Part shown: positions 24,313 to 34,546 of the stretch, one piece after another
How the letters are laid out: every line of letters begins with the position of its first letter
How positions within the stretch are numbered: the first letter of the stretch is position 1
NCBI RefSeq assembly: GCF_000185965.1
Contig: NC_014924.1
Coordinates: 992,001 to 1,056,000, forward strand
Length of the DNA: 64,000 bases
Source: Pseudoxanthomonas suwonensis 11-1
GTDB lineage: Bacteria; Pseudomonadota; Gammaproteobacteria; Xanthomonadales; Xanthomonadaceae
Direction of reading: 5' to 3'
Made by a program: the position numbers and the translations under genes
The notes under the pieces: generated by a model
Database searches by the model: none
What the model was told of the DNA's origin: nothing
What the model saw: only the letters and a program-made list of their open reading frames with translations

Positions 24313-24441
24313 CGTCTCTGGCTGTCAGGTTGGGCCTGTCGCCGTGGAGTGGGGTCCCACGGAACCGTCAGGGCGGGGCGCGCGCGACACGCGGCCTGCC
24401 TCCGGAACGGTTATCGGCGGGCTAGCGCCAGCCTTTAACGC

Positions 24442-24470
24442 GGAAAGCCGCGGGATGACCGCGGCTTTCC
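24442..24470 (-). terminator. Strong stem-loop after tsf
   Basis: A perfect 12-bp stem (24442-24453 with 24459-24470) with a five-base loop, 26 bases past the tsf stop. The minus-strand sequence after it has no real T run, so termination may be partial, or the stem may protect the 3' end of rpsB-tsf mRNA. Confidence 0.6.
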
Positions 24471-24495
24471 GGGACCAGCCTGTGGAGGCGATGGA

Positions 24496-25374
24496 TCAGG
24501 CCAGGCCGGCCTGCTTCATCACTTCGGCGGCGAAGTCGTCTTCCTTCTTCTCGATGCCCTCGCCGACGGCCAGGCGGTCGAAGCGCAGGACTTCGGCGCC
24601 GGCGGCCTTCAGCGCCTGCTCGACGGTCTGGTTGGTGTCCAGCACGTACGGCTGGCCGTACAGGGTCACCTCGTTGACGATCTTGGCGATCTTGCCGGAG
24701 ATGATCTTCTCCAGGATGTCGGCCGGCTTGGCCTTGTCCTTGTCGGACATCTTGGCCAGCTCGATCTCCTTCTCCTTGGCGATGAAGTCGGCCGGGACGT
24801 CGGAAGCCTTGATGTGCGGCGGGTTCATGGCCGCCACGTGCATGGCGATGCCACGGGCCAGCTCGGCGTCGCCGCCCTTGAGCTCGACCAGCACGCCGAT
24901 GCGGCCGCCGTGCACGTAGGCAGCCACGTTCTCGGCGCTGTCGATGGCGACCAGGCGACGGACCTGCACGTTCTCGCCGACCTTGGCGATGACGGCGGCG
25001 CGGGCTTCCTCGATGGTCTCGCCCGAGGCGATCTTCGCGGCCTTCAGGGCCTCGGCGTCGGCGGCGCCGGAGGCCAGGGCGGCCTGGGCGACGGCGTCGG
25101 TGAAGGCCAGGAAGTTGGCGTCCTTGGCGACGAAGTCGGTCTCGGAGTTGATCTCGACCAGCACGGCCTTGCCGCCGGCCTGGGCGACCGCGATGCGGCC
25201 GTCGGCGGCCACGCGGTCGGCCTTCTTGTCGGCCTTGGCCAGGCCCGACTTGCGCAGCCACTCGGCCGCGGCGTCGATGTCGCCGTTGTTCTCGGTCAGG
25301 GCCTTCTTGCACTCCATCATGCCGGCGCCGGTGCGCTCGCGCAGTTCCTTGACCAGGGAAGCAGTGATTTCCAC
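24496..25374 (-). CDS. tsf: Elongation factor Ts
   Basis: A 292-residue guanine-nucleotide exchange factor for EF-Tu. The N-terminal UBA-like domain holds [20 protein letters not shown], followed by the family's [11 protein letters not shown], and MHVAAMNPP in the core domain. Length and start are standard. It follows rpsB by 160 bases of GC-rich sequence with several overlapping palindromes and no gene. Confidence 0.98.
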   Translation of the reverse strand: MEITASLVKELRERTGAGMMECKKALTENNGDIDAAAEWLRKSGLAKADKKADRVAADGRIAVAQAGGKAVLVEINSETDFVAKDANFLAFTDAVAQAALASGAADAEALKAAKIASGETIEEARAAVIAKVGENVQVRRLVAIDSAENVAAYVHGGRIGVLVELKGGDAELARGIAMHVAAMNPPHIKASDVPADFIAKEKEIELAKMSDKDKAKPADILEKIISGKIAKIVNEVTLYGQPYVLDTNQTVEQALKAAGAEVLRFDRLAVGEGIEKKEDDFAAEVMKQAGLA

Positions 25375-25534
25375 GGGAATTCCTCTTTAACGGGATGAAG
25401 GTGGCTCCGCGGTCGCGGAGCGGGGGAGGACCGTCGCGCATGCCTGCGCGGGATGGCCCGCCCTGTCGCGGGCCGGCCGTCGCCGGTGGCCCGCGGAGGG
25501 GTGGCGGCCGCGCGGGGCGGCCGCCGGGTGCGGC

Positions 25535-26350
25535 TTACTCGGCCGCGGCGGCCTCGCCTTCCTCGGCCTTGCCCTTGCGCGGACCCTTCTTGGCCGGGGC
25601 GCGGCGGGCGCCCTTGGCCTCTTCGCCCTCGGCGAAGTCGGACTCGGTCACGGTGGCGGCGTGCGGGGCGGCAGCCTTGCCTTCCAGGACCGCGTCGGCG
25701 GCGGCGCGGGCGTACAGCTGGACGGCGCGGATGGCGTCGTCATTGCCCGGGATGGCGTAGTCGACCAGGTTGGGGTCGTAGTTGGTGTCGACGACGGCGA
25801 CCACCGGGATGCCGAGCTTCTTGGCTTCCTTGATGGCGATGTCCTCGTGGCCGATGTCGATCACGAACAGGGCGTCGGGCAGGCGGTTCATGTCCTTGAT
25901 GCCGCCCAGCGAGGCTTCCAGCTTGTCGCGCTCGCGGCGCAGGCCCAGCACTTCGTGCTTGACCAGCTTCTCGAAAGTGCCGTCGGTCTCGGCGGCCTCG
26001 AGCTCCTTCAGGCGGGAGACCGACTGCTTCACGGTGCGGAAGTTGGTCAGGGTGCCGCCCAGCCAGCGCTGGGTCATGTACGGCATGCCGCAACGCTCGG
26101 CCTCTTCCTTCATGGCGTCGCGCGCGCTGCGCTTGGTGCCCAGGAACAGGATGGTGCCGCGCTTCTGGGCGATGCCCGAGATGAAGTTCATCGCGTCCTG
26201 GAACAGCGGGACGGTCTTCTCGAGGTTGATGATGTGGATCTTGCCGCGGGCGCCGAAGATGTACGGACCCATCTTCGGGTTCCAGTAACGGGTCTGGTGG
26301 CCGAAGTGGACGCCGGCTTCCAGCATCTGGCGCATGGTGATCTGGGGCAT
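25535..26350 (-). CDS. rpsB: 30S ribosomal protein S2
   Basis: A 271-residue ribosomal protein starting [20 protein letters not shown]. It shows [30 protein letters not shown] and [20 protein letters not shown]. The C-terminal ~40 residues form an Ala/Lys/Glu-rich tail ([19 protein letters not shown]) longer than in E. coli S2. It heads the rpsB-tsf transcript behind a long leader, where S2 is known to autoregulate in enterobacteria. Confidence 0.98.
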   Translation of the reverse strand: MPQITMRQMLEAGVHFGHQTRYWNPKMGPYIFGARGKIHIINLEKTVPLFQDAMNFISGIAQKRGTILFLGTKRSARDAMKEEAERCGMPYMTQRWLGGTLTNFRTVKQSVSRLKELEAAETDGTFEKLVKHEVLGLRRERDKLEASLGGIKDMNRLPDALFVIDIGHEDIAIKEAKKLGIPVVAVVDTNYDPNLVDYAIPGNDDAIRAVQLYARAAADAVLEGKAAAPHAATVTESDFAEGEEAKGARRAPAKKGPRKGKAEEGEAAAAE

Positions 26351-26587
26351 TGCAGAACTCCTGGCAGTGGAACCCTCCGCGGCCGTCTTTCGGCAAGGTG
26401 CGGGCGCCCCGGCAGGTCGCCGTGGGCATGGGTTCCGGGGTTGGGCCTCCCTGGCGCTTCCGTGGCCGAACCTGTCTGGCAGGCACCCCGGCACGGGCTT
26501 TGGCGTCAGGTGTGTATTCGCCGGCCGGGACGGTGCCCGGAACCCTGCGCCCGGCGTGGGCGTCCCCCTGGTGGGGGCAAACAGAGA
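26351..26587 (-). promoter_or_regulatory. Long untranslated leader of rpsB
   Basis: About 237 bases separate the predicted transcription start from the rpsB ATG with no convincing gene. In gammaproteobacteria this leader is the target of S2 feedback control; the length and position fit, but I cannot confirm the structure by eye. An AGGAGT lies just before the ATG as ribosome binding site. Confidence 0.5.
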
Positions 26588-26593
26588 CGCGGA

Positions 26594-26622
26594 AGTATAG
26601 CCGGCCGGGAGGGGGCGGGCAA
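26594..26622 (-). promoter_or_regulatory. Sigma-70 promoter of rpsB
   Basis: On the minus strand TTGCCC (26617-26622) and TATACT (26594-26599) are separated by exactly 17 bases. Transcription would begin near 26587. Confidence 0.75.
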
Positions 26623-26697
26623 ACCGGCCCCCCGGGGCGGGACGCGGCGTCCCGCGGGAAGGGCCGGACGGGCGGCCCGCGGGGCGCGGAATGCGCG

Positions 26698-26703
26698 ATA
26701 ATC
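26698..26703 (+). promoter_or_regulatory. Candidate -10 box of map, six bases from the ATG
   Basis: GATAAT sits exactly six bases before the map ATG, so transcription would start at or next to the start codon and the mRNA would be leaderless. No Shine-Dalgarno sequence is present between them. No good -35 is visible; the spacer region is nearly pure GC. Confidence 0.5.
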
Positions 26704-26709
26704 CCCGCC

Positions 26710-27486
26710 ATGACCGTGCACCTCAAGACCCCCGAAGAAATCGAGAAGATGCGCATCGCCGGCCGCCTGGCCGCCGAGGTGCTGGAAATGATCACCCCGT
26801 ACGTGAAGCCGGGCGTGAGCACCGAGGAACTGGACCGCATCTGCCACGACCACATCGTGAAGGTGCAGGGCGCGATCCCGGCCAACGTCGGCTACCGCGG
26901 CTATCCCAAGACCACCTGCATCTCGGTCAACAACGTCATCTGCCATGGCATCCCGAGCGAAGCCAAGGTCCTGAAGGACGGCGACATCGTCAACATCGAC
27001 GTCACCGTGATCAAGGACGGCTGGCACGGCGACACCAGCCGCATGTACTACGCCGGCACCCCTTCGGTGATGGCGCGGCGCCTGGTCGAGACCACGTTCG
27101 AGGCGATGTGGCGCGGCATCCGCGCGGTCAGGCCGGGCGCGACCCTGGGCGACGTCGGCCACGCGATCCAGGCCTACGCCGAATCCGAGCGTTTCTCGGT
27201 GGTGCGCGAGTACTGCGGCCACGGCATCGGCAAGGTCTACCACGACGAGCCGCAGGTGCTGCACTACGGCCGCCCGGGCGAGGGCCTGGTGCTGAAGCCG
27301 GGCATGACCTTCACCATCGAGCCGATGATCAACGAGGGCACCCGCTACACCCGCGTGCTGCCCGACGGCTGGACCGTGGTCACCAAGGACCGCAAGCTCT
27401 CCGCGCAGTGGGAGCACATGGTGGCCGTGACCGAGGACGGGGTCGACGTGCTGACGCTGGCGGAAGGCCAGCTGCCACCGGCGTGA
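26710..27486 (+). CDS. map: Methionine aminopeptidase, type I
   Basis: A 258-residue dimetal enzyme that removes N-terminal Met from nascent proteins. Metal ligands are visible in [19 protein letters not shown] (two Asp), [13 protein letters not shown] (His), TIEPM (Glu) and QWEHMVAV (Glu). Length is standard for the type Ia form. It is divergent from rpsB, as in most proteobacteria, and its stop overlaps the GTG start of glnD by four bases. Confidence 0.98.
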   Translation: MTVHLKTPEEIEKMRIAGRLAAEVLEMITPYVKPGVSTEELDRICHDHIVKVQGAIPANVGYRGYPKTTCISVNNVICHGIPSEAKVLKDGDIVNIDVTVIKDGWHGDTSRMYYAGTPSVMARRLVETTFEAMWRGIRAVRPGATLGDVGHAIQAYAESERFSVVREYCGHGIGKVYHDEPQVLHYGRPGEGLVLKPGMTFTIEPMINEGTRYTRVLPDGWTVVTKDRKLSAQWEHMVAVTEDGVDVLTLAEGQLPPA

Positions 27487-30113
27487 GCGCGCCCGGCCTG
27501 GTGGACGGGGCTGGCGCCGGCATAGCCAGCGACGCCGACTGGGCCGCCGCCGCCCGCGGGCAGCTCTCCGTCGCCGACGCCCGGCTGGCCCGCCGCTACG
27601 GGCCCGAATGCGACATGGACCGCCTGCTCGCGCTACGCGCGCGGGCGGTCGACCTGCTCCTGCGCCAGGCCTGGGCGCGCTGCCTGCCGGCTGTTTCCGG
27701 CCTGGCCATGTTCGCGGTCGGTGGCTACGGCCGCGGCGAACTGTTCCCGCGCTCGGACATCGACCTGCTGGTGCTGGGCGAGGCCGATGCGCAGCGCGCC
27801 CACGAGGCCGCGCTCTCGCGGTTCTTCGCCCTGGTCTGGGACGTCGGCCTGCCGGTCGGCCATGCCGTGCGTTCGGCGGCCGAATGCACCGCCGCGGCCG
27901 CCGACCAGACGGTGATGACCGCGCTGCTGGAGGCGCGCCCGCTGGTGGCCGACGCCGCCGCGCAGGCGGCCCTGGCCGCGGCGATCGCCCCGGACCGGGT
28001 GTGGCCGCCGCGCGAGTTCTTCCTGGCCAAGCGCGAGGAGCTGCAGGCGCGGCACCGGCGCTTCGGCGACACCTCCGACAACCTCGAACCGAACATCAAG
28101 GACGGCCCGGGCGGCCTGCGCGACCTGCACACCCTGGGCTGGATGGCGCTGCGCGCCTTCGGCGTCAGCGACCTGGAGGCGGTGGTCGAGCTCGGCCACC
28201 TCGGCCCGGACGAGGCCGCCGCACTGGCGCGCGAGCGCCGCGCGCTGGGTCGCCTGCGCTTCGGCCTGCACCTTGTCGCCGGGCGCCCCGAGGAGCGGCT
28301 GGGCTTCGACTACCAGAAGCTGCTGGCGGAGCGCCTGGGCCTGCAGGACGACGACCACAGCCTCGCGGTCGAGAAGATGATGCAGGGCTTCTACCGCAGC
28401 GCCGCGATCGTGCGCCGGATCAGCGACCGGCTGCTGCAGCGCTTCGAGGAGACCTTCGACGGCGAGGCCGAGGCGGTCCCGCTGAACCCCGACTTCGGCC
28501 TCAAGCGCGGCTACCTGGCCGCCGCGGCGCCGTACTGGCCGGAGGGCGACCTGCGCGAGGTGCTGGGCCTGTTCTCGACCTGGGCGGCAGACCCCGAGAT
28601 CCGCGGCCTGCACTCGCGTACCGCCCGCGCCCTGGCCGAGGCACTGCCGCGCCTGCCGGCTTACACCGAGGCCGGTCCGGCCGCGCGCGCCCGCTTCATG
28701 GCGCTGCTGCGCGGCCCGCGCCCGGTCGAGACCTTGACCCGGCTGGCGCGCCTGGGCGTGCTGGGCCAGTACCTGCCGGCGTTCGCGCAGGTCTCCGGGC
28801 GCATGCAGTTCGACCTGTTCCACGCCTACACGGTGGACCAGCACACGCTGATGGTGCTCCGGAACATGGCCGGCTTCGCCAGCGGCCAGGCCGACGAGCG
28901 CTTCTCCATCACCCACGAGGTGTGGCCGCGGCTGCGCAAGCCGGAGCTGCTGCTGCTGGCCGGCCTGTTCCACGACATCGCCAAGGGCCGCGGCGGCGAC
29001 CATTCCGAGCTGGGTGCGGTCGACGCGCGCGGGTTCTGCGCCGCGCACGGGCTCAGCGAATCCGACACCGGCCTGGTGGCCTGGCTGGTCGAGCAGCACC
29101 TGCGCATGTCGGTCACCGCGCAGAAGCAGGACATCGCCGATCCGGAGGTGGTGCGCCGCTTCGCCATCCTGGTCGGCGACCGCGAGCGCCTGGACTACCT
29201 GTACCTGCTGACCTGCGCCGACATCGCCGGTACCAGCCCGAAGGTCTGGAACGCCTGGAAGGACCGTCTGCTGGCCGACCTCTACCTGGCCACCCGGCGC
29301 ATGCTGCGCGAGGGCCTGGAGGCGCCGCTGGACGTGGAGGCGAGGGTGGCCGAGGCGCGCGAGGAGACCCGCGTCCTGGTCCGGGACATGGGCCTGGACG
29401 ACGCCACCATCGACCGCCAGTTCGCGCAGATGCCCGACGAGGCCTTCCTGCGCTTCCGCCCCGAGCAGCTGGCGTGGCAGACCGCGCTGCTGGTGGACGT
29501 GCACATGGGCGACACCCGGGTCGCGGCGAGGCGCCTGGCCGGCTCGGGCACCGCGCTGGAGGTGTTCGTGCACTCGCCCGACCGCGACGGCCTGTTCGCC
29601 GCGATCGTGGCCACCCTGGACCGCCACGGCTACGGCATCCACCAGGCGCGCGTGCTGATGGGCCCGCACGGCACCGTGTTCGATACCTTCGAGGTGCTGC
29701 CGGCCGACAGCTTCGCCAGTGGCGATCCGGCTCAGCTGGAAGCGGCGCTGCGCGATGCGCTGTCCGGCGAGCTGGACCGGGTGCGCGCCACCCGCCGCGC
29801 CACGCCGCGCCAGCTGCGGCATTTCCGCTTCACCCCGAAGGTCGAATTCAACACCACCGCCGACGGCCGCCGCAGCCTGATCTCGCTGGTCTGCCCGGAC
29901 CGCCCGGGCCTGCTGGCCGAGGTGGCGCTGGCACTACGCGCCTGCAGGCTGCGCGTGCACGACGCGCGCATCGCAACCTTCGGCGAGCGCGCCGAGGACC
30001 TTTTCCAGATCACCGACGAGCACGACCGGCCGCTGGACGAGGCCGCGCAGGAATGCCTGCGTGGCGAACTCCGCAAGCGGCTGGACCCCGACAGCACAGG
30101 AGCTGCACGCTGA
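27483..30113 (+). CDS. glnD: Bifunctional uridylyltransferase/uridylyl-removing enzyme GlnD
   Basis: An 876-residue sensor of glutamine that uridylylates or deuridylylates PII proteins. The nucleotidyltransferase motif [15 protein letters not shown] is at residues 80-94; the HD domain motif [17 protein letters not shown] is near 495; two ACT domains at about 687-745 and 798-860 sense glutamine. The GTG start overlaps map; a later ATG at 27615 would cut off 44 residues. The N-terminus before residue 20 is Ala/Gly-rich and may be loosely conserved. The stop overlaps dapD (ATGA). Confidence 0.97.
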   Translation: MSAPGLVDGAGAGIASDADWAAAARGQLSVADARLARRYGPECDMDRLLALRARAVDLLLRQAWARCLPAVSGLAMFAVGGYGRGELFPRSDIDLLVLGEADAQRAHEAALSRFFALVWDVGLPVGHAVRSAAECTAAAADQTVMTALLEARPLVADAAAQAALAAAIAPDRVWPPREFFLAKREELQARHRRFGDTSDNLEPNIKDGPGGLRDLHTLGWMALRAFGVSDLEAVVELGHLGPDEAAALARERRALGRLRFGLHLVAGRPEERLGFDYQKLLAERLGLQDDDHSLAVEKMMQGFYRSAAIVRRISDRLLQRFEETFDGEAEAVPLNPDFGLKRGYLAAAAPYWPEGDLREVLGLFSTWAADPEIRGLHSRTARALAEALPRLPAYTEAGPAARARFMALLRGPRPVETLTRLARLGVLGQYLPAFAQVSGRMQFDLFHAYTVDQHTLMVLRNMAGFASGQADERFSITHEVWPRLRKPELLLLAGLFHDIAKGRGGDHSELGAVDARGFCAAHGLSESDTGLVAWLVEQHLRMSVTAQKQDIADPEVVRRFAILVGDRERLDYLYLLTCADIAGTSPKVWNAWKDRLLADLYLATRRMLREGLEAPLDVEARVAEAREETRVLVRDMGLDDATIDRQFAQMPDEAFLRFRPEQLAWQTALLVDVHMGDTRVAARRLAGSGTALEVFVHSPDRDGLFAAIVATLDRHGYGIHQARVLMGPHGTVFDTFEVLPADSFASGDPAQLEAALRDALSGELDRVRATRRATPRQLRHFRFTPKVEFNTTADGRRSLISLVCPDRPGLLAEVALALRACRLRVHDARIATFGERAEDLFQITDEHDRPLDEAAQECLRGELRKRLDPDSTGAAR

Positions 30114-31021
30114 TGGCAACGACGCCCAAGAAGACCCCCGCCGCCCGCAAGCCCGCCGCGCCGCGCAAGCGCGCCGCCGTGGCCACCGAGAAGCCGGGCC
30201 TGGCCGAGCTGCGGTTCTCGATCGAGGACGCGTTCGAGCGCCGCGCCAACCTCACCCTGGACGAGATCGACGGCTCCACCCGCCCGCTGGTGGAGCGCGC
30301 GATCAGCGGCCTGGAGAGCGGCGAATTCCGCGTCGCCGAGCCGGACGGCAACGGCGGCTGGCAGGTCAACGAATGGCTGAAGAAGGCCGTGCTGCTGTAC
30401 TTCCGGGTCAACGACATGGTCGTCATGGAAGGCGCGCCCGGCCCGTTCTGGGACAAGGTGCCGCTGCGCTTCCAGGGCTACGGCGAGGCCGAGTTCCGCA
30501 AGCTGGGCGTGCGCGTAGTGCCGGGCACCGTGGCCCGCCGCGGCAGCTATTTCGGCAAGGACGTGGTGCTGATGCCGAGCTTCGTCAACATCGGCGCGCA
30601 CGTGGGCGAGGGCACCATGGTCGATACCTGGGCCACGGTCGGGTCCTGCGCCCAGGTCGGCAAGCACTGCCACATCTCCGGCGGCGCCGGCATCGGCGGC
30701 GTGCTCGAGCCGCTGCAGGCCAGCCCGACCATCATCGAGGACCACTGCTTCATCGGTGCGCGCTCGGAAGTGGTCGAGGGCGTCGTCGTCGGCCACCACA
30801 GCGTGATCGGCATGGGCGTGTTCATCGGCCAGTCCACCCGCATCTACAACCGCGCCACCGGCGAGATCAGCTACGGCTACGTGCCGCCGGGCAGCGTGGT
30901 GGTGTCCGGCTCGCTGCCGGCCGCCGACGGTTCGCACTCGCTGTACTGCGCGGTGATCGTCAAGCAGGTGGACGCGAAGACCCGCGCCAAGACAAGCATC
31001 AACGAGCTGCTGCGCGGCTGA
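30113..31021 (+). CDS. dapD: 2,3,4,5-tetrahydropyridine-2,6-dicarboxylate N-succinyltransferase
   Basis: A 302-residue enzyme of the succinylase branch of lysine and diaminopimelate synthesis. The C-terminal left-handed beta-helix shows hexapeptide repeats ([49 protein letters not shown]). The first ~25 residues ([20 protein letters not shown]) form a Lys/Pro/Ala-rich tail absent from E. coli DapD, resembling histone H1-like tails; family similarity starts at about residue 27. It is coupled to glnD; dapE follows two genes later. Confidence 0.96.
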   Translation: MATTPKKTPAARKPAAPRKRAAVATEKPGLAELRFSIEDAFERRANLTLDEIDGSTRPLVERAISGLESGEFRVAEPDGNGGWQVNEWLKKAVLLYFRVNDMVVMEGAPGPFWDKVPLRFQGYGEAEFRKLGVRVVPGTVARRGSYFGKDVVLMPSFVNIGAHVGEGTMVDTWATVGSCAQVGKHCHISGGAGIGGVLEPLQASPTIIEDHCFIGARSEVVEGVVVGHHSVIGMGVFIGQSTRIYNRATGEISYGYVPPGSVVVSGSLPAADGSHSLYCAVIVKQVDAKTRAKTSINELLRG

Positions 31022-31057
31022 CCTTGCCGATCGTTCCAGCTTCAAGGGGAGAGGCTC

Positions 31058-32962
31058 ATGAAGGCGGATCGCAGCAGGGGGCAGCGGGTCTCGTGGCTGG
31101 CGGTACTGCTGGCGGCAGTGATGCCGCTGGCCATCGCCAGTGACCTGAGCCGCTACAGCGAGGAAGGCCTGCGCACCGAGCTGGCCCGGATCGCCGATGC
31201 GGAAATGGCGGTGCTGGTGCCGATGCGCGACGGCGTCGGCCTCTCCACCAACATCTGGCGGCCCAAGGGCGCCGCCGGCAAGCTGCCGACCGTGCTGTGG
31301 AAGACGCCGTACAACGAGCACGCCCTACGCGGGCGCTCGGCGCAGCTGGCGATCGAGGCGGTGCGCAACGGCTACGCCTTCGTGGTGCAGAACGAGCGCG
31401 GCCGCTATTTCAGCCAGGGCGAATACCAGATCCTTGGCCATCCGCAGACCGATGGCTGGGACACGCTGGACTGGATCGCCGGCCAGCCATGGTCCAACGG
31501 CAAGGTCGGGACCCTGGGTTGCTCGTCCTCGGCCGAATGGCAGCTGGCGCTGGCGGCGCTGGACCACCCCGCGCACGCGGCGATGGTGCCGATGGCCGCC
31601 GGTGCCGGCATCGGCAAGGTCGGCCGCTTCCGCGAGCAGGGCAACTTCTATACCGGCGGCGTGCCGCGCACCCTGTTCGCGGTGTGGATGTACGGCGTGG
31701 ACAACCCGCTGCGCGCGCAGCTGCCGGCAGGCCTGACCGGGGCGATGCGGGCGCGGGTGGCGCAGTACAACGACCTGCACGCGACCAAGCCCAAGGTCGA
31801 GTGGGCCAGGCACATCTGGCACCTGCCCTACAGCGAACTGCTGTCCTCGCTGGGCGAGCCACCGGCGACCTTCGAATCGATGATCGCCCGCACCCCGGCC
31901 GATCCGGCCTGGGAGCAGGGCGGGCTGTACCACGACTCCATGGGCTGGGGCGTGCCGGCACTGTGGTTCAACAGCTGGTACGACGTGTCCATCGGCGCGA
32001 ACCTGGAGCTGTTCAACCACGCCCGCAACGCCGGCACCGATGCCGAGGCCAGCGCCCACCAGTACGTGGTCATCGGCCCCAACCCGCACTGCCAGTTCTG
32101 GCAGCTCGGCCCGGACTACACGGTCGGCGCGCGCAAGATGGGCGATGCCAGCTTCCCGGTCAGCGACCAGGTCTGGGCGTTCTTCGACCGCTGGCTCAAG
32201 GGCGATCGCAAGGCGTTCCCCTCCACCACGCCGAAGGTGCGCTACTTCACCATGGGCCTGGACAAGTGGCAGTCCGACGAACAGTGGCCGCCGAAGGCGG
32301 CCAGGCCGCTGCGCCTGTACCTGCATTCCGGAGGCCGCGCCAATTCGCTGTACGGCGACGGCCGCCTGTCGTTGGAGGCGCCGGCGGCCGACGCGCCTGC
32401 CGACCGCTTCGTCTACGACCCTGCCAACCCGGTGCAGACCATCGGCGGCGGCGACTGCTGCAACGGCGGCATCGTCGTTCCCGGCGCCTTCGACCAGCGC
32501 CCGGTCGAGGCCCGCCAGGACGTGCTGGTCTATACCAGCGATCCGCTGCAGCAGCCGCTGGAGGTGAGCGGCTTCGTCGACGCCGTGCTCAAGGTCTCCT
32601 CCAGCGCGCCGGATACCGACTTCGCGGTGAAGCTGGTGGACGTGGCGCCGGACGGCACCGCCTGGATCATCGGCGACACCATCCTGCGCGCGCGTTACCG
32701 CGACGGCTTCGAGGATCCGCAGCCGATGGAGCCGGGCAAGGTCTATACGCTGCAGCCCACGCCGATCGCCACCTCGATCCGCTTCGACGCCGGCCATCGC
32801 ATCCGCGTGGAAGTAACCAGCTCGAGCTTTCCCAAGTTCGCGCGCAACCTCAACACCGGCGGCCCGAACGAAAGCGAGTCGACCCCCGTGGTGGCGGAGA
32901 ACACCGTGCACCACGCCGCCGGAGCCGCCAGCTACATCGAACTGCCGGTGGTCCCGCGCTGA
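31058..32962 (+). CDS. CocE/NonD family hydrolase, exported
   Basis: A 634-residue protein with a signal peptide (residues 12-27, cleavage after IAS or nearby). The alpha/beta-hydrolase domain of the peptidase S15/CocE family has PTVLWKTPYNEH, QNERGRYFSQGEY, and the nucleophile segment GCSSSAEWQ; the C-terminal ~230 residues form the jelly-roll X-Pro domain (EVSGFVDAVLKVSSSAPDTD). Members hydrolyse acyl esters, amides or Xaa-Pro peptides; the substrate here cannot be told. It lies inside the lysine-biosynthesis gene row, 36 bases after dapD, but has no obvious link to it. GGGGAG (31044-31049) is a likely ribosome binding site. Confidence 0.85.
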   Translation: MKADRSRGQRVSWLAVLLAAVMPLAIASDLSRYSEEGLRTELARIADAEMAVLVPMRDGVGLSTNIWRPKGAAGKLPTVLWKTPYNEHALRGRSAQLAIEAVRNGYAFVVQNERGRYFSQGEYQILGHPQTDGWDTLDWIAGQPWSNGKVGTLGCSSSAEWQLALAALDHPAHAAMVPMAAGAGIGKVGRFREQGNFYTGGVPRTLFAVWMYGVDNPLRAQLPAGLTGAMRARVAQYNDLHATKPKVEWARHIWHLPYSELLSSLGEPPATFESMIARTPADPAWEQGGLYHDSMGWGVPALWFNSWYDVSIGANLELFNHARNAGTDAEASAHQYVVIGPNPHCQFWQLGPDYTVGARKMGDASFPVSDQVWAFFDRWLKGDRKAFPSTTPKVRYFTMGLDKWQSDEQWPPKAARPLRLYLHSGGRANSLYGDGRLSLEAPAADAPADRFVYDPANPVQTIGGGDCCNGGIVVPGAFDQRPVEARQDVLVYTSDPLQQPLEVSGFVDAVLKVSSSAPDTDFAVKLVDVAPDGTAWIIGDTILRARYRDGFEDPQPMEPGKVYTLQPTPIATSIRFDAGHRIRVEVTSSSFPKFARNLNTGGPNESESTPVVAENTVHHAAGAASYIELPVVPR

Positions 32963-32988
32963 GCGCGCCACCCGGCATGGAGTACTGA

Positions 32989-33348
32989 ATGAGCAACACG
33001 ATCTACGGCCTGAAGAACTGCGACACCTGCAAGAAGGCGACCAGGTGGCTGGACCGCTTCGGCGTGCCGTACACCTTCGTCGACTACCGCGAGCACAAGC
33101 CCTCGCCCGAGACCCTGGTGGAGTGGGCGGGCAAGGCCGGCGGCTTCGACGCGCTGGTCAACAAGTCCTCCACCACCTGGCGCCAGCTGCCGGACAACCG
33201 CAAGGCGCCGGGCAGCGAGGCGGAGTGGAAGCTGCTGCTGCGCGAGCATCCGCAGCTGGTGCGCCGCCCGGTGGTGGTCAGGGAGGATGGCAGCTTCAGC
33301 CAGGGCTTCTCCGACAACGGCTTCAAGAAGCTGTTCGGCGTCGGCTGA
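32989..33348 (+). CDS. ArsC/Spx-family protein, YffB-like
   Basis: A 119-residue thioredoxin-fold protein of the arsenate reductase-like YffB family. It begins [19 protein letters not shown], with a CxxC at residues 11 and 14, and has the conserved RRPVVV near residue 92. The well-known E. coli relative lies next to dapE, as here; no arsenic genes are near, so a role in arsenic resistance is unlikely. Biochemical function is unproven; glutathione-dependent reductase activity has been suggested for the family. Confidence 0.88.
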   Translation: MSNTIYGLKNCDTCKKATRWLDRFGVPYTFVDYREHKPSPETLVEWAGKAGGFDALVNKSSTTWRQLPDNRKAPGSEAEWKLLLREHPQLVRRPVVVREDGSFSQGFSDNGFKKLFGVG

Positions 33349-33388
33349 GCCCGCCGCACCCTCCCCGCACTGCATACGGATCGAGAGC

Positions 33389-34531
33389 ATGAGCGAAGTC
33401 CTGGACCTGGCCTGCGAGCTGATCGCACGTCCCTCGGTGACGCCTGGCGACGCTGGTTGCCAGGCGCTGCTGGCCGCGCGCCTGCAGCGTGCCGGTTTCG
33501 CCTGCGAATCGCTGCGCTACGGCGAGGTCGACAACCTCTGGGCCACGCACGGCAGCGGCGAGGGACCGGTGCTGGTGCTGCTCGGGCATACCGACGTGGT
33601 GCCGCCGGGCCCGCGCGAGGCCTGGGCCAGCGATCCGTTCCAGCCGCAGGTGCGCGACGGCGTGCTCTACGGTCGTGGTGCCGCCGACATGAAGGGCAGC
33701 GTGGCCGCGTTCGTGGTCGCCGCCGAGCGTTTCGTCGCCGCGCACCCCGACCATCCGGGCACCCTGGCGCTGCTGCTGACCTCGGACGAGGAGGGCGATG
33801 CCATCGACGGCGTGCGCCGCGTCGCCACGACCTTCCGCCAGCGCGGGCAACGCATCGACTGGTGCATTACCGGCGAGCCGTCCTCGACCGCGAAGCTGGG
33901 CGATCTGCTGCGCGTGGGACGCCGCGGCAGCCTCTCGGCCACGCTCACGGTCAGGGGCGTGCAGGGCCACGTGGCCTATCCGCACAAGGCGCGCAACCCG
34001 ATCCACCAGGCCGCACCTGCACTGGCCGAGCTGGTGGCGCGGGTGTGGGACGAGGGCTACGAGAGCTTCCCGCCGACCAGCCTGCAGGTCAGCAACATCC
34101 ACGCCGGTACCGGCGCCAACAACGTGATCCCGGGCGAACTGCAGGTGCTGTTCAACCTGCGCTACAACCCGCATTGGGACGCGCCGAAGCTGGAGGCTGA
34201 GATCGCGGCGCTGCTGGACCGCCACGGCCTGGACCACGAACTGCGCTGGCACCGCAGCGGCGAGCCGTTCTATACCCCCGAAGGCACGTTGCGCGTGGCA
34301 GCACGCGAAGTGCTGTCCGAAGTCGCGGGCGCGCCGCCGGAAGAAAGCACCGGCGGCGGGACTTCGGATGCGCGCTTCATCGCGCCGCTGGGGGCGCAGT
34401 GCATCGAGGTCGGGCCGGTGAACGCGAGCATCCACCAGGTCGACGAGAACGTGTCGGTCGCCGACCTGGAGGCGCTGCCCGGCCTGTACCAGCGCCTGGT
34501 CGAGCGCCTGCTGCTGCAGCCTGCGCGCTGA
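33389..34531 (+). CDS. dapE: Succinyl-diaminopimelate desuccinylase
   Basis: A 380-residue dizinc peptidase-family enzyme of lysine and diaminopimelate synthesis. Metal sites: [11 protein letters not shown] (His, Asp), [10 protein letters not shown] (bridging Asp), TSDEEGDA (catalytic and ligand Glu), ITGEPSS (Glu) and NASIHQVDE near the C-terminus (His). It starts [20 protein letters not shown]; the open frame further upstream is a shadow. Together with dapD it supplies the succinylase route. The gene ends in a perfect palindrome shared with the convergent gene. Confidence 0.97.
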   Translation: MSEVLDLACELIARPSVTPGDAGCQALLAARLQRAGFACESLRYGEVDNLWATHGSGEGPVLVLLGHTDVVPPGPREAWASDPFQPQVRDGVLYGRGAADMKGSVAAFVVAAERFVAAHPDHPGTLALLLTSDEEGDAIDGVRRVATTFRQRGQRIDWCITGEPSSTAKLGDLLRVGRRGSLSATLTVRGVQGHVAYPHKARNPIHQAAPALAELVARVWDEGYESFPPTSLQVSNIHAGTGANNVIPGELQVLFNLRYNPHWDAPKLEAEIAALLDRHGLDHELRWHRSGEPFYTPEGTLRVAAREVLSEVAGAPPEESTGGGTSDARFIAPLGAQCIEVGPVNASIHQVDENVSVADLEALPGLYQRLVERLLLQPAR

Positions 34532-34546
34532 GCCCCGCGGGGCTCA
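34529..34546. terminator. 18-bp perfect palindrome spanning two convergent stop codons
   Basis: TGAGCCCCGCGGGGCTCA begins with the dapE stop codon and ends with the reverse complement of the ABC1 kinase stop codon. It can fold on both transcripts. There is no T run on either side, so it is at best a weak bidirectional terminator or mRNA end cap. Confidence 0.5.

Noticed and set aside
25375-25534. Riboswitch or small RNA in the rpsB-tsf gap
   Set aside because: The sequence folds in many GC-rich ways, but no recognisable conserved motif or T run is present.
27608-31021. 1137-residue frame on + running through glnD into dapD
   Set aside because: Only its last 302 codons, dapD from 30113, are real; the rest is glnD in a wrong frame, Arg/Pro/Ala-rich.
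32989-33348. Arsenate-resistance function for the ArsC-like gene
   Set aside because: No arsR, arsB or other arsenic genes nearby; it belongs to the YffB branch that neighbours dapE in many proteobacteria.
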